Below are positions 9,736 to 17,959 of a stretch of DNA of 22,275 nt, in pieces. The notes under the pieces are model-generated. The model was given only the letters and a program-made list of their open reading frames with translations, made no database searches and was not told the origin of the DNA. Every line of letters begins with the position of its first letter. Positions within the stretch are counted from its first letter, which is position 1. This DNA is from an uncultured bacterium (GTDB lineage Bacteria > Desulfobacterota > Desulfovibrionia > Desulfovibrionales > Desulfovibrionaceae): positions 1-22,275 of the forward strand of contig CAJMLK010000043.1 in NCBI GenBank assembly GCA_905214305.1, read 5' to 3'. The position numbers and the translations under genes are program-made.

Positions 9736-11046
9736 ATGTTAGATTTTTTCAAAGCATCACCTCCGCGCCCTGTCACCAAGAGTGCCGAAGAGATCGATAA
9801 AGACTACAGGTATTGGCGACTCCACCTCATGACATCAATCTGGCTCGGGTACGCCGTATTCTATTTTACGCGCAACAGCTACAAGTCCATCATGCCTGCC
9901 ATGCTCAAAGACCTTGACTGGCAGCTTTCAGACGTGGGCATTCTGAGCACTATCTTCTATGTCGTCTACGGCTCTTCCCGTTTTCTGGGCGGCATAATCA
10001 GCGACAAGTCCAATCCGCGCTATTTCATGGGCGTCGGCCTTATTATCACGGGCATCATCAACATCGCCTTTGGCATGAGCTCTTCCCTACCTGCTCTGGC
10101 ACTGCTGTGGGGCCTCAACGCCTTTTTTCAGGGGTGGGGCTGGCCCCCGTGTACCAAGATTCTTACCACATGGTACTCGCGCAACGAACGCGGCTTCTGG
10201 TGGGCCATATGCAACACCTCGCACAATGTGGGCGGGGCCATTATCCCCCTGCTGGCAGGCTGGCTGGCCATCCACTACGGCTGGCGCTACGGCATGATTG
10301 TGCCGGGCATTGTGGGCATAGTCATGGGTGCTGTTCTTTGCATCATCCTGCGCGACCGGCCGGAATCAATGGGCCTGCCCAAAGTGGGAGAATGGCGCAA
10401 GGACGAGCTGGAGCTGGAGCAGGTAAAAAAGAGCGAAAGTTCGCTCACGACATGGCAGGTCTTGCGCCGTTACGTCTTCACCAACAAGTTCATCTGGCTG
10501 CTGGCAGTCTCGTACGTGCTCGTTTACGTGGTGCGCATTGGCGTCAATGACTGGGCCAACATGTATCTGGTGAAAGAGCATGGGGTTGACCTGCTCGTGG
10601 CAAACAGCGCCATCACCATGCTTGAGATAGGGGGCTTCATCGGAACCATTGCCGCAGGCTGGGGATCAGACAAGATTTTCAAAGGTAACCGCATACCTAT
10701 GAACATCATCTTCATGCTGGGCATCATGTTTTCGGTGGGCGCGCTCTGGCTGTTGCCCCTGACCTCAAAACTGGCGCTGGGAACGGTTTTCTTTCTCATA
10801 GGCTTTTTTATCTTCGGTCCCCAGATGCTCACGGGCATGGCTGCCGCCGAAGTCTGCCACAAGGAATACGCGGGCACGGCCACCGGCTTTGTTGGCCTTT
10901 TCGGTTACATGGGCGCGGCTCTCACCGGCCTGCCCCTGGCAATGATCATTGAATCCGCCAGCTGGAACGGGTTTTTCATTGTCATGACCGCGGCCTCTCT
11001 GCTTTCCGCAGTGCTCATCATCCCCATAATCGGCGGCAAGAAGTAG
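9736..11046 (+). CDS. MFS transporter of the organophosphate:phosphate antiporter (OPA) family, UhpC/GlpT-like
   Basis: This 436-residue, twelve-helix inner-membrane carrier has the OPA layout, with an N-terminal cytoplasmic segment followed by FYFTRNSYK, SDKSNPRYFMG, and the strongly conserved GWGWPPCTKILTTWYSRNERG and NTSHNVGGAIIPLL. Both arginines that bind the phosphate moiety in UhpT and GlpT have counterparts: Arg46 and Arg267 (in YVVRIGVNDW). This argues for a phosphorylated substrate exchanged for inorganic phosphate. UhpC-type members can instead act as sensors, but no uhpAB-like pair is present. The ATG at 9736 follows the phosphatase by 34 bases with only a weak ribosome site. Pairing with a phosphatase suggests uptake of X-phosphate, hydrolysis, and re-use of the released phosphate as counter-ion. 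The identity of X is open. Confidence 0.85.
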   Translation: MLDFFKASPPRPVTKSAEEIDKDYRYWRLHLMTSIWLGYAVFYFTRNSYKSIMPAMLKDLDWQLSDVGILSTIFYVVYGSSRFLGGIISDKSNPRYFMGVGLIITGIINIAFGMSSSLPALALLWGLNAFFQGWGWPPCTKILTTWYSRNERGFWWAICNTSHNVGGAIIPLLAGWLAIHYGWRYGMIVPGIVGIVMGAVLCIILRDRPESMGLPKVGEWRKDELELEQVKKSESSLTTWQVLRRYVFTNKFIWLLAVSYVLVYVVRIGVNDWANMYLVKEHGVDLLVANSAITMLEIGGFIGTIAAGWGSDKIFKGNRIPMNIIFMLGIMFSVGALWLLPLTSKLALGTVFFLIGFFIFGPQMLTGMAAAEVCHKEYAGTATGFVGLFGYMGAALTGLPLAMIIESASWNGFFIVMTAASLLSAVLIIPIIGGKK

Positions 11047-11095
11047 GCAGGGCATCCTGCGCTGCCAGGCCCCGTTCCAGGAGCAGAAGAGGACG

Positions 11096-11126
11096 GCCTT
11101 GTCATCTCCTTGCAGGGTGACAAGGC
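11096..11126 (+). other. Intercistronic stem-loop between transporter and lyase genes
   Basis: GCCTTGTCA (11096-11104) pairs with TGACAAGGC (11118-11126). Two further pairs, one of them a T-G wobble, can extend the stem to 11 bp around a 9-base loop. It is followed by AAAAC, not a T-run, so it is not a standard terminator. It may protect or process the operon mRNA. Confidence 0.5.
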
Positions 11127-11216
11127 AAAACACAAGTTTCGATGTTGACCAGAAACAAAAATACTCTCGGCAGAATATTTGCCGGAAACAATGCGAAACA
11201 TTTTGACGGAGGCTTC

Positions 11217-12104
11217 ATGAACAACATCCACGGTATTTTCGCAGTTACGGTTACCCACTTCAATGATGACGGCAGCATTGACTACACGTCCATAGCCAAG
11301 CATGTGCAGTGGCTGCTCCAGTCCGGCGTTCACGGTATCATGCCCGTGGGAGCCACCGGCGAATGGCCTGCCCTTTCCACACAGGAGCGCAGGCAGGTTG
11401 CCGAATTTGTCATGAAAGAGGTGGGCGGCAAGGTTCCGGTGATCGTTGGGGCCATTTCGCCCAATGTGGACGTTTCTGTTGAACTGTCGGAACATGCCGG
11501 CTCCATCGGCGCGGCGGGCGTCATGATTCTTCCCCCTCCCGGCGTGCACCCGAGCCAGCATGAAATATACGAATTCTATAAGTATGTTGCTGCCAAAAGC
11601 CCCCTGCCGGTCATGGTGTACAACAATCCCGGCAGTTGCGGCGTGGCCGTGTCGCCCGAAACGCTGGTCAAATGCGCCCAGTTGCCCAATATGGGCTTTC
11701 TCAAAGAATCCAGCGGCGATATCATGCGCCTGACCCGATCCGTTGACGAAGTGGGCGACCGTCTGGTGGTCTTCTGCGGCTGCGAAAGTCTGGCCTATGA
11801 AAGCTTCGTCATGGGGGCCAAGGCATGGGTATGCGTTCTTGCAAACATCGCCCCTGCCATGTGCGTCAGGCTGTACGACCTTATCGTCAACAAGGGCCAG
11901 CTTGACGAAGCCCGCAAGGTATACCGCCAGATGCTGCCCCTGCTGCGCCTGCTGGAAGACACCGGCGAACTCTGGCAGGTGGTCAAACACGCTCTGGCAC
12001 TCAAGGGTTTCGGCAGCGGCAGGCTGCGCAGGCCCCGCCAGCCCATTTCGGAAGGTGTGCGTCTTGAACTTGAAAAGGTGCTCGCGCAGACGGATTTTAA
12101 CTGA
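11217..12104 (+). CDS. DapA/NAL-family Schiff-base lyase, likely pyrroline-4-hydroxy-2-carboxylate deaminase
   Basis: This 295-residue TIM-barrel protein belongs to the dihydrodipicolinate synthase/N-acetylneuraminate lyase family. Key residues are the Schiff-base Lys163 (FLKESSGD), Tyr135 (VYNNPG) and the GATGE loop, where the first of the two DapA threonines is Ala46 and the second, Thr47, is kept. The YNNPGSCGVAVSPETLV and FCGCESLAYESFVMGAKAW pattern fits catabolic relatives better than lysine-pathway DapA. In hydroxyproline degradation a family member deaminates and dehydrates the pyrroline to 2-oxoglutarate semialdehyde. The companion epimerase, dehydrogenase and aldehyde dehydrogenase genes support that role. 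The ATG at 11217 has a GGAGG at 11208-11212; an earlier in-frame start would add a 25-residue tail without a ribosome site. Confidence 0.85.
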   Translation: MNNIHGIFAVTVTHFNDDGSIDYTSIAKHVQWLLQSGVHGIMPVGATGEWPALSTQERRQVAEFVMKEVGGKVPVIVGAISPNVDVSVELSEHAGSIGAAGVMILPPPGVHPSQHEIYEFYKYVAAKSPLPVMVYNNPGSCGVAVSPETLVKCAQLPNMGFLKESSGDIMRLTRSVDEVGDRLVVFCGCESLAYESFVMGAKAWVCVLANIAPAMCVRLYDLIVNKGQLDEARKVYRQMLPLLRLLEDTGELWQVVKHALALKGFGSGRLRRPRQPISEGVRLELEKVLAQTDFN

Positions 12105-12114
12105 CGTCATATGC

Positions 12115-12141
12115 CGGGAGGCGGCCACGGGCCGTCTCCCG
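12115..12141 (+). other. Intercistronic stem-loop between lyase and oxidase-type subunit genes
   Basis: CGGGAGGCGGCC (12115-12126) pairs with GGCCGTCTCCCG (12130-12141), a 12-bp stem with one G-T wobble and a 3-base loop ACG. No T-run follows. It lies 39 bases before the next ATG and could mark an mRNA processing or stabilising point. Confidence 0.5.
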
Positions 12142-12179
12142 CACATGTTTTCATGCAATCAGGAACAGGGGAAACTGCC

Positions 12180-13385
12180 ATGAGCAGCAAACATGCGGCC
12201 AGTGCCGTTGTCATTGGCGGGGGAGCCGTCGGTACGGCCGTGGCCTGCTATCTCGCCATGGACGGGGTGGATGTCGCCCTTGTTGAGCGCGGCGAATTCG
12301 CCTGGGGATCAAGCCGTCGCTGCGACGGCCACGTGGTCACCTATGACACACCGCCGGGCGCGTACAGCCGGTTCTGCAAATGCGGGCAGGACATGTTTCA
12401 CGATGCCGCCAAATTCCTGCCCGTAGACTTTGAATTCTGCCCCGAAGGCCTTGGCCTGCTGGTTGATGACGAACGTGACCTTGAAGCCGTGCGCGCCAAC
12501 TACGAAGGCAAGAAAAAAGAAGGCATTGACGTGACCCTGTGGGACAGGGACGAGCTTCGCCACCAGGAGCCGAACATTGGCGACAGCATCCTTGCCTGCC
12601 TGAATTTCAATGGCGACTGCAAGCTTAACCCCATGCGCCTTTGTCAGGGCCTTGCCATGCACGCCAGTGCCAATGGCGCGACACTCATGACCGGAACCCG
12701 CGTCACCGGCCTGCATGTGCAAAAAGACCGCATCACCGCTGTGGAAACGGACAGGGGACGCATAGATGCGGACAATGTTGTCCTTGCGGCGGGCGTGTGG
12801 ACGCCGGAGCTTGCCCACATGGCGGGCATCGCCGTTCCCATCCGTCCCAGGCAGGGGCATGTGCTGGTCACGGAACGTGTGCGCAATCTGGTGGGGAAAA
12901 ACTATGCCGAATATGGCTACCTGCTGACCAAGGACGGAAAAACACGGGGCAACGTCACCCCTGAAATGGAGCAGTTCGGCGTGGCTTTTGTACTTGAGCC
13001 TTCCCATGCCGGAACCGTTCTGCTCGGCAGCAGCCGCCGCTATGTGGGTATGGACATTCGCCCCAACCCCGCCGTCATGCGCGCCATAGCCCAACGCGCC
13101 CGCCATTTTTATCCTGCTCTGGGCCAAACCCGGCTTATCCGCTGCTATGCGGGCCTTCGTCCCTGCACTCCGGACGCCAAACCCATAATATCGCCCACCC
13201 ACATAAAGGGACTTTTCGTGGCTTCAGGCCACGAGGGCAATGGCATCGGGCTTTCCCTTATCACCGGCAAGCTCATTGCGGAAATGGTACGCGGGCAGTC
13301 TCCTTTTATGGACATAAGCCGTATGAGCCTTGACAGGTTCGGGCTTAATCCAGCGGCCCATACTCCAGAAACGGCTTCTGCCTGA
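12180..13385 (+). CDS. FAD-dependent D-amino-acid dehydrogenase subunit (DAO family), hydroxyproline dehydrogenase-type
   Basis: This 401-residue flavoprotein of the D-amino-acid oxidase/glycine oxidase family has an FAD-binding GGGAVG motif (residues 13-18), the acidic end of the second strand (ALVERGEF), the DAO-type LAAGVWTPELA and the C-terminal GLRPCTPDAKPIISP and SGHEGNGIGLSLITG that close the flavin site. It is followed directly by a [2Fe-2S] protein and an NAD/FAD-type subunit. This trio matches heteromeric cis-4-hydroxy-D-proline dehydrogenases (HypOXY/LhpBEF type) and related D-proline, opine and HcnABC-type enzymes. It would oxidise the D-imino acid made by the epimerase at 16846. 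The ATG at 12180 follows AGGGG; upstream in-frame codons read through a hairpin and look non-coding. The electron acceptor is not shown by the sequence but is unlikely to be oxygen in an anaerobe. Confidence 0.87.
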   Translation: MSSKHAASAVVIGGGAVGTAVACYLAMDGVDVALVERGEFAWGSSRRCDGHVVTYDTPPGAYSRFCKCGQDMFHDAAKFLPVDFEFCPEGLGLLVDDERDLEAVRANYEGKKKEGIDVTLWDRDELRHQEPNIGDSILACLNFNGDCKLNPMRLCQGLAMHASANGATLMTGTRVTGLHVQKDRITAVETDRGRIDADNVVLAAGVWTPELAHMAGIAVPIRPRQGHVLVTERVRNLVGKNYAEYGYLLTKDGKTRGNVTPEMEQFGVAFVLEPSHAGTVLLGSSRRYVGMDIRPNPAVMRAIAQRARHFYPALGQTRLIRCYAGLRPCTPDAKPIISPTHIKGLFVASGHEGNGIGLSLITGKLIAEMVRGQSPFMDISRMSLDRFGLNPAAHTPETASA

Positions 13386-13396
13386 GGAGAACGAGC

Positions 13397-13705
13397 ATGT
13401 TTGTCAAAGTGACCCCTCCTGCGGGAAAGCAGGTGACCATTTATTTTGAAGGACAGGCCCTTGAGGTGCAAAGCGGCATCAGTGTTGCCGCTGCGGTGCT
13501 CGGCCCGTCACACGGCTGGACGCGCACAGACCATGAGGGGAACAAACGCGGCCCCTACTGCCAGATGGGTGTGTGCTTTGAATGTCTTATGACCATCAAT
13601 GGCGTGCCGGACCAGCAGGCATGTCTCATTACCGTGGCCGAAGGCATGCGGGTGAACCGCCAGAACGGCGCACCGGACTTCACCAGGGAGGCGGACCATG
13701 CGTAG
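13397..13705 (+). CDS. Small [2Fe-2S] ferredoxin-like subunit of the dehydrogenase
   Basis: The 102-residue protein has the Fer2_4-type cluster motif C-x4-C-x2-C-x12-C at Cys55, Cys60, Cys63 and Cys76 (YCQMGVCFECLMTINGV). Such proteins are the gamma or A subunit of HcnABC, opine and hydroxyproline dehydrogenases and pass electrons between the two flavoproteins. AGGAG at 13385-13389 overlaps the previous stop, 11 bases before this ATG, and the 3' end overlaps the next gene by 8 bases. This tight packing supports equal production of the three subunits. The length is typical. Confidence 0.93.
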   Translation: MFVKVTPPAGKQVTIYFEGQALEVQSGISVAAAVLGPSHGWTRTDHEGNKRGPYCQMGVCFECLMTINGVPDQQACLITVAEGMRVNRQNGAPDFTREADHA

Positions 13706-15086
13706 CGTGTGGGATGTCATTATCGTGGGGGCCGGACCGGCCGGAATGGCTGCCGCCATCGAAACGGCGCGCAGGGGCCTGCTTACGCTGGTGCTTGACC
13801 GGCAGTCCGAAGCCGGTGGGCAGATATATAAAAGCATCGGCTCTTCGGCCTTGTCCAAAAAGCTGGGCGCGGACTACAGCGCCGGACTGCCGCTGCTTCA
13901 GGAATTTAAGAACTGCGGCGCGGTGTTCACCCCTTGCGCCAATGTGTGGGATGTGGCCCCTGACCGCGTGCATGTCAGCGTGGACGGGCGGAGTCACTGC
14001 CTGCTGGCCCGCCAGGTAGTGCTTGCCGCCGGGGCAATGGAGCGCCCTGTTCCCCTGCCCGGCTGGACGTTGCCCGGCGTTATGGGCTCCGGCGCTACGG
14101 ACATCCTGCTTAAATCCGCCTCTCTCATGCCGCAAGGCCCTGTTGTTCTTTGCGGCAACGGCCCGCTTGTTCTTCAGGCGGCTGTGCATATGCACCATTT
14201 CAAGGTTCCTGTGGCGGGGGTGCTTCTTACCGGCAGGCTCGGCAACATGGCCCGCGCCATGCGCCATGCGGCAGGAGCGCTGGCCCGGCCCGGCTATTTC
14301 CTGCACGGCATGAGCATGGCCGCCCAGACGTTTCTCAGACACAAATGCCTTTTTTCCGTGCGCGATATTGCCATCACCGAGACAGGCCCGGAACAGCTTG
14401 CAGTCAGCTTCACATCCCTGGGCGGCAAAAAAAGGCAGCTGGCTGCCTCCACGGTGCTGCTGCATGAAGGCGTCATTTCAGAAAGCCGCATCACCCGCCT
14501 CGCCCGGTGTCGTCATGCCTGGGATCAGCGCCAGCGCTACTGGCACGTCGATGCCGACATGTGGGGACAAACCAGCGTGCCGGGTCTGCGCACCGCCGGA
14601 GACGTGGCCGGAGTGCGCGGGGCCGTGGCCGCGCGTGCTGAAGGGCATCTGGCGGGGCTGGACATATGCCGCGAGCTTGGGCAGCTGGATATGCCCCAGC
14701 GTGATCTTCATGCTGCCCCGCATCTGCGCACGATCAGGCGCTGCCGGGCGTTGCAGCCTTTTCTTGACGAATACTTCGCCCCCACTCCAGCCATGCTGCA
14801 ACCCGCGGACGAAGCCATCGTCTGCCGGTGTGAGGGGCTTACCGCCCAAACCCTGCGTCAGGTGATCAGCCAGGGCTGCTGCTCGCCCGACGGGCTTAAA
14901 GCACAGGCACGGCCCGGCATGGGTACATGCCAGGGACGCATGTGCGGTCAGGCTGTGGCTGAAATGATCGCCCATACTCAAGGGCTGCCCCTTGATGCCT
15001 TGCCGCAGTACACGGCTCAGCCCCCGCTTTTCCCCCTGAGCCTGTCACAGCTGGCCGACATGCCCATGCCGCCGGATCCCAGCTGA
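13698..15086 (+). CDS. NAD/FAD-binding dehydrogenase subunit with C-terminal Cys4 (BFD-like) domain
   Basis: This 462-residue pyridine-nucleotide-disulfide-oxidoreductase-like protein is of the HcnB/OoxA type. The N-terminus has a dinucleotide-binding GAGPAG motif (residues 11-16) and DRQSEAGGQIY. A second nucleotide-binding region is GNGPLVLQAA, and TAGDVAGVRGAVAARAEG is the usual flavin-closing segment. The C-terminus has CxC and CxxxxC pairs (Cys376, Cys378, Cys411, Cys416), a BFD-like site that can hold an iron-sulfur cluster. It is the third subunit of the D-imino-acid dehydrogenase and probably hands electrons onward. The start ATG at 13698 lies inside the end of the [2Fe-2S] gene with a GGGAGG ribosome site, indicating translational coupling. 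Confidence 0.9.
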   Translation: MRSVWDVIIVGAGPAGMAAAIETARRGLLTLVLDRQSEAGGQIYKSIGSSALSKKLGADYSAGLPLLQEFKNCGAVFTPCANVWDVAPDRVHVSVDGRSHCLLARQVVLAAGAMERPVPLPGWTLPGVMGSGATDILLKSASLMPQGPVVLCGNGPLVLQAAVHMHHFKVPVAGVLLTGRLGNMARAMRHAAGALARPGYFLHGMSMAAQTFLRHKCLFSVRDIAITETGPEQLAVSFTSLGGKKRQLAASTVLLHEGVISESRITRLARCRHAWDQRQRYWHVDADMWGQTSVPGLRTAGDVAGVRGAVAARAEGHLAGLDICRELGQLDMPQRDLHAAPHLRTIRRCRALQPFLDEYFAPTPAMLQPADEAIVCRCEGLTAQTLRQVISQGCCSPDGLKAQARPGMGTCQGRMCGQAVAEMIAHTQGLPLDALPQYTAQPPLFPLSLSQLADMPMPPDPS

Positions 15087-15145
15087 ATGCATTTTCTGTA
15101 AAAGGCCGCTGCATGCAACAGAAGAAAAAACACCTGCACGGCATG

Positions 15146-15160
15146 GCTGGAAAAACCAGC
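15146..15160 (+). other. Small stem-loop between dehydrogenase and aldehyde dehydrogenase genes
   Basis: GCTGG-AAAAA-CCAGC forms a 5-bp stem in the 189-base gap 15087-15275. No promoter or T-run is evident near it. The rest of this gap shows nothing recognisable. Confidence 0.3.
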
Positions 15161-15275
15161 ACAGACAGCACGTCCCGATGAATAGCCATGTGTAAAGATG
15201 AATAAAACCGGCCGTCCGCATCCCGCTGCGGAGCTGGCCCCGAGTCCCAACACTTCTTCAACAGGAGGAACCAAC

Positions 15276-16778
15276 GTGTCGCAATTCCTAACTTGCCAGG
15301 AATACGAAAATCTGGCCTCTCAACTGAAATACCCCACTCTGGCCTTTATTGACGGTAAATTTGTGCCCGCGGCTTCGGGTAAAACCTTTGTCACCACCAA
15401 CCCGGCCACGGGCAAAGCGCTGGCAAACGTTGCCAGCTGCGGTCAGGAAGATGTAGACCGGGCCGTGGCCTCGGCCAGAAAGACCTTTGAGTCTGGTGTG
15501 TGGTCAAAAATGCACCCCACCGAACGCAAAAAAATATTCCTCCGGCTCTGCAGCCTGATGGAAAAACACATGGTGGAACTGGCTGTACTGGAAAGCCTGG
15601 ACAGCGGCAAACCCATTCGTGAAAACCTGTGCACCGACCTGCCCGAAACCATCGAATGCCTCGAATGGCATGCGGAATACACGGACAAGCAGTACGGCAG
15701 CATCTCGCCTTCCGGCGACTTCAAGCGCGGGCTCATCGTGCGCGAACCTGCGGGTGTGGTGGCCTGCGTGCTGCCCTGGAACTTTCCGCTGCAAATGGTC
15801 GGCTGGAAGCTCGGCCCGGCCCTTTCAGAGGGCAACAGCGTCATCATCAAACCCGCCAGCGTGACTGCCCTTTCCACCCTGCGTCTTGCGGAACTGGCTG
15901 CCGAAGCGGGCATTCCCGAAGGCGTGCTTCAGGTGCTGCCCGGCCCTGGCGGCCTTGTGGGTGAAGCCCTGGGACGCCATATGGATGTGGACGTGCTCTC
16001 TTTCACCGGCTCAACCGACGTGGGCCGCCGCTTTTTGCAATACTCCGCCGAAAGCAACCTCAAGCGCGTGGTGCTCGAACTGGGCGGCAAAAGCCCCTTT
16101 GTGCTGCTTGAAGACGTTACCGACCTCTCGCACGCCGCGGAACACGCCTGCTCGGCCGCATTCTGGAACATGGGCGAAAACTGCACGGCCAACTCCCGCA
16201 TCATTGTGCCGGAAAGCAAAAAAGACGCATTTCTTGAAGCTTTTCTGGCCGCACTGAGCCTTTGGAAAATGGGGAATCCGCTTGACCCCGCCAATGCCCT
16301 CGGCTCCATTGTCAGCGAACAGCAGTTCAAGAGCGTTATGGGCTATATTGAAAAGGGCAAGGCCGAAGGCGGGCACGTCGTCACGGGCGGCAAGGCGGCT
16401 GACATCGGCAGCGGCCTTTTCATAGAACCCACCATCTTCGACAACGTGAGCCGCGATGCCACCATCGTGCGCGAAGAGATCTTTGGCCCGGTCACAGCCG
16501 TTCTTACGGCTTCTTCTGACGAGGATGCTCTGGCTCTGGCAAACGACACCTGCTACGGCCTGCACGCCTCCATTTTTACCGAATCCCTGACCAAGGCACA
16601 TACTTTTGCGAGCGCTCTCAAGGCTGGCACGGTTTCCGTCAACTGCTTCAGCGAAGGCGATAACAGTACGCCTTTCGGCGGGTACAGGCTTTCCGGTTTC
16701 GGCGGCAAGGACAAGGGGCGCGAGTCGCACGACCAATATACTGAACAGAAGACCATTTTCATCAACCTGGACAGATAG
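15276..16778 (+). CDS. NAD(P)-dependent aldehyde dehydrogenase (probable 2-oxoglutarate semialdehyde dehydrogenase)
   Basis: This is a 500-residue class I/II aldehyde dehydrogenase. It has the NAD-binding PWNFPLQM and KPASVTALSTL, the Rossmann FTGSTDVGRR, the general base Glu268 in LELGGKSP, the catalytic Cys303 in NMGENCTANSR and EEIFGPV near the C-terminus. By sequence it looks close to PuuC-like (gamma-aminobutyraldehyde-type) enzymes; by context it would oxidise 2-oxoglutarate semialdehyde from the DapA-family lyase to 2-oxoglutarate. I chose the GTG at 15276 because AGGAGGA (15263-15269) is ideally spaced. The ATG at 15198 would add 26 unrelated residues running through that ribosome site. 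The substrate is inferred. Confidence 0.88.
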   Translation: MSQFLTCQEYENLASQLKYPTLAFIDGKFVPAASGKTFVTTNPATGKALANVASCGQEDVDRAVASARKTFESGVWSKMHPTERKKIFLRLCSLMEKHMVELAVLESLDSGKPIRENLCTDLPETIECLEWHAEYTDKQYGSISPSGDFKRGLIVREPAGVVACVLPWNFPLQMVGWKLGPALSEGNSVIIKPASVTALSTLRLAELAAEAGIPEGVLQVLPGPGGLVGEALGRHMDVDVLSFTGSTDVGRRFLQYSAESNLKRVVLELGGKSPFVLLEDVTDLSHAAEHACSAAFWNMGENCTANSRIIVPESKKDAFLEAFLAALSLWKMGNPLDPANALGSIVSEQQFKSVMGYIEKGKAEGGHVVTGGKAADIGSGLFIEPTIFDNVSRDATIVREEIFGPVTAVLTASSDEDALALANDTCYGLHASIFTESLTKAHTFASALKAGTVSVNCFSEGDNSTPFGGYRLSGFGGKDKGRESHDQYTEQKTIFINLDR

Positions 16779-16789
16779 CCGCACACCAG

Positions 16790-16821
16790 CGGGCAGTCTC
16801 GCGAACCAGCGAGGCTGCCCG
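16790..16821 (+). other. Intercistronic stem-loop between aldehyde dehydrogenase and epimerase genes
   Basis: CGGGCAGTCTCGC (16790-16802) pairs with GCGAGGCTGCCCG (16809-16821) over 13 bp with one T-G wobble and a 6-base loop. GCTTTC follows, not a real T-run. It fills most of the 67-base gap and ends 24 bases before the next ATG. Confidence 0.55.
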
Positions 16822-16845
16822 GCTTTCAGCGGCGAGGATGACGTC

Positions 16846-17853
16846 ATGAATCTATCCCACATGATCCAGACCATCGACACCCACACGGCCGGAAACCCCA
16901 CCCGCAACGTCGTTGCCGGATGCCCCGCCATTGCGGGAAACAGCATGCAGGAAAAAATGGCCTACGCAAGCAGGCATCTTGGCCAGTTCATCAGTTCCCT
17001 CATGCTTGAACCGCGCGGGCACAGCAACATGTCGGGCACAATCTGGGTTCCCCCCTGCGATCCCGAAGCCCATATGGGCATACTTTTCATTGATGCCGGG
17101 GGCCTCATGCCCATGTGCGGGCACAGCACCATCGGCTGCGTCACCGCCATGCTTGAAACCGGAGCCGTAACGCCTGAAGGCGATGTGTGCCATGTCAACA
17201 TCGACACGCCCGCCGGCCTCGTGCGCACCAGAGCCGAAATCAGGAACGGCAAGGTACAGCGGGTAACCTTTCGCAACGTTCCGTCCTTTCTCTTCTGCTC
17301 GGGCACGGTCGACGTTCCCGGCATAGGCCAGGTTCCCTACGACGTGGCCTACGGCGGCAATACATATGCCATTACCGATGCGAAATATTTTCCCGGTCTT
17401 GATCTGCGCTCCGGCCACCGCGCGGCCATTGAAAAGGCCGCTCAGGCTTTTGGCGGCGCAGTGCGCAAGGCCGTGGACTTCAAGCATCCCGAAAAGCCGT
17501 TCATCAATGTCATCACGCACGTAATGTTCTACACCAAACCGGATGACCCCAAAGCCACCTACCGCAATACCGTGGTATTTCTGCCTGACTCCCTTGACCG
17601 CTCCCCCTGCGGTACGGGGACATCCGCCCGTGTGGCCTCTCTTTTTGCCAAAGGTGATCTGGCTCTGAATCAGGAATTTATACACGAAAGCGTCATCGGC
17701 ACGCAGTTCACGGCCAGAATCATCGAACCAGTCACCGTCGGCCCGTGCAAGGGCGGCGTGCCGGAAGTCAGCGGCACGGCCTACCTCACCGGATTCCATC
17801 AATTTGTCATTGACCCGGAGGACGCCCTCAAGCACGGATTCCGACTGGACTAG
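16846..17853 (+). CDS. Proline racemase-family enzyme, probable 4-hydroxyproline 2-epimerase
   Basis: This 335-residue cytoplasmic enzyme uses two cysteines as acid and base to invert the alpha carbon of proline-type imino acids. Both are present: Cys91 in MCGHSTIG and Cys255 in DRSPCGTGTSA. A second Cys rather than Thr excludes trans-3-hydroxyproline dehydratase. Other family marks are IDTHTAGNPTRNVV and LEPRGHSNMSG. Combined with a D-imino-acid dehydrogenase and a DapA-type deaminase, trans-4-hydroxy-L-proline to cis-4-hydroxy-D-proline is the best guess; plain proline racemase remains possible. The ATG at 16846 has GAGG upstream and gives the standard length. The frame is open further upstream, but that part overlaps the aldehyde dehydrogenase and looks unrelated. 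Confidence 0.88.
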   Translation: MNLSHMIQTIDTHTAGNPTRNVVAGCPAIAGNSMQEKMAYASRHLGQFISSLMLEPRGHSNMSGTIWVPPCDPEAHMGILFIDAGGLMPMCGHSTIGCVTAMLETGAVTPEGDVCHVNIDTPAGLVRTRAEIRNGKVQRVTFRNVPSFLFCSGTVDVPGIGQVPYDVAYGGNTYAITDAKYFPGLDLRSGHRAAIEKAAQAFGGAVRKAVDFKHPEKPFINVITHVMFYTKPDDPKATYRNTVVFLPDSLDRSPCGTGTSARVASLFAKGDLALNQEFIHESVIGTQFTARIIEPVTVGPCKGGVPEVSGTAYLTGFHQFVIDPEDALKHGFRLD

Positions 17854-17866
17854 GCATTCCCCACAG

Positions 17867-17887
17867 TAAAACACCGTGCGTTTTACA
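17867..17887 (+). other. Stem-loop just after the epimerase gene
   Basis: GTAAAAC (17867-17873) pairs with GTTTTAC (17881-17887) around the loop ACCGTGC. The stem is AT-rich and has no T-run after it, so a terminator role is weak. Confidence 0.35.
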
Positions 17888-17959
17888 TGCCGCAGTGTTG
17901 AACTTCGCTGGTTTTGTTGAAAACACGCAGTTTCACAGCATGTTGCACAGGTGTGCAGC

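Noticed and set aside
15198..15275. Upstream ATG start for the aldehyde dehydrogenase
   Set aside because: It would translate through a consensus AGGAGGA ribosome site and add 26 residues without family resemblance.
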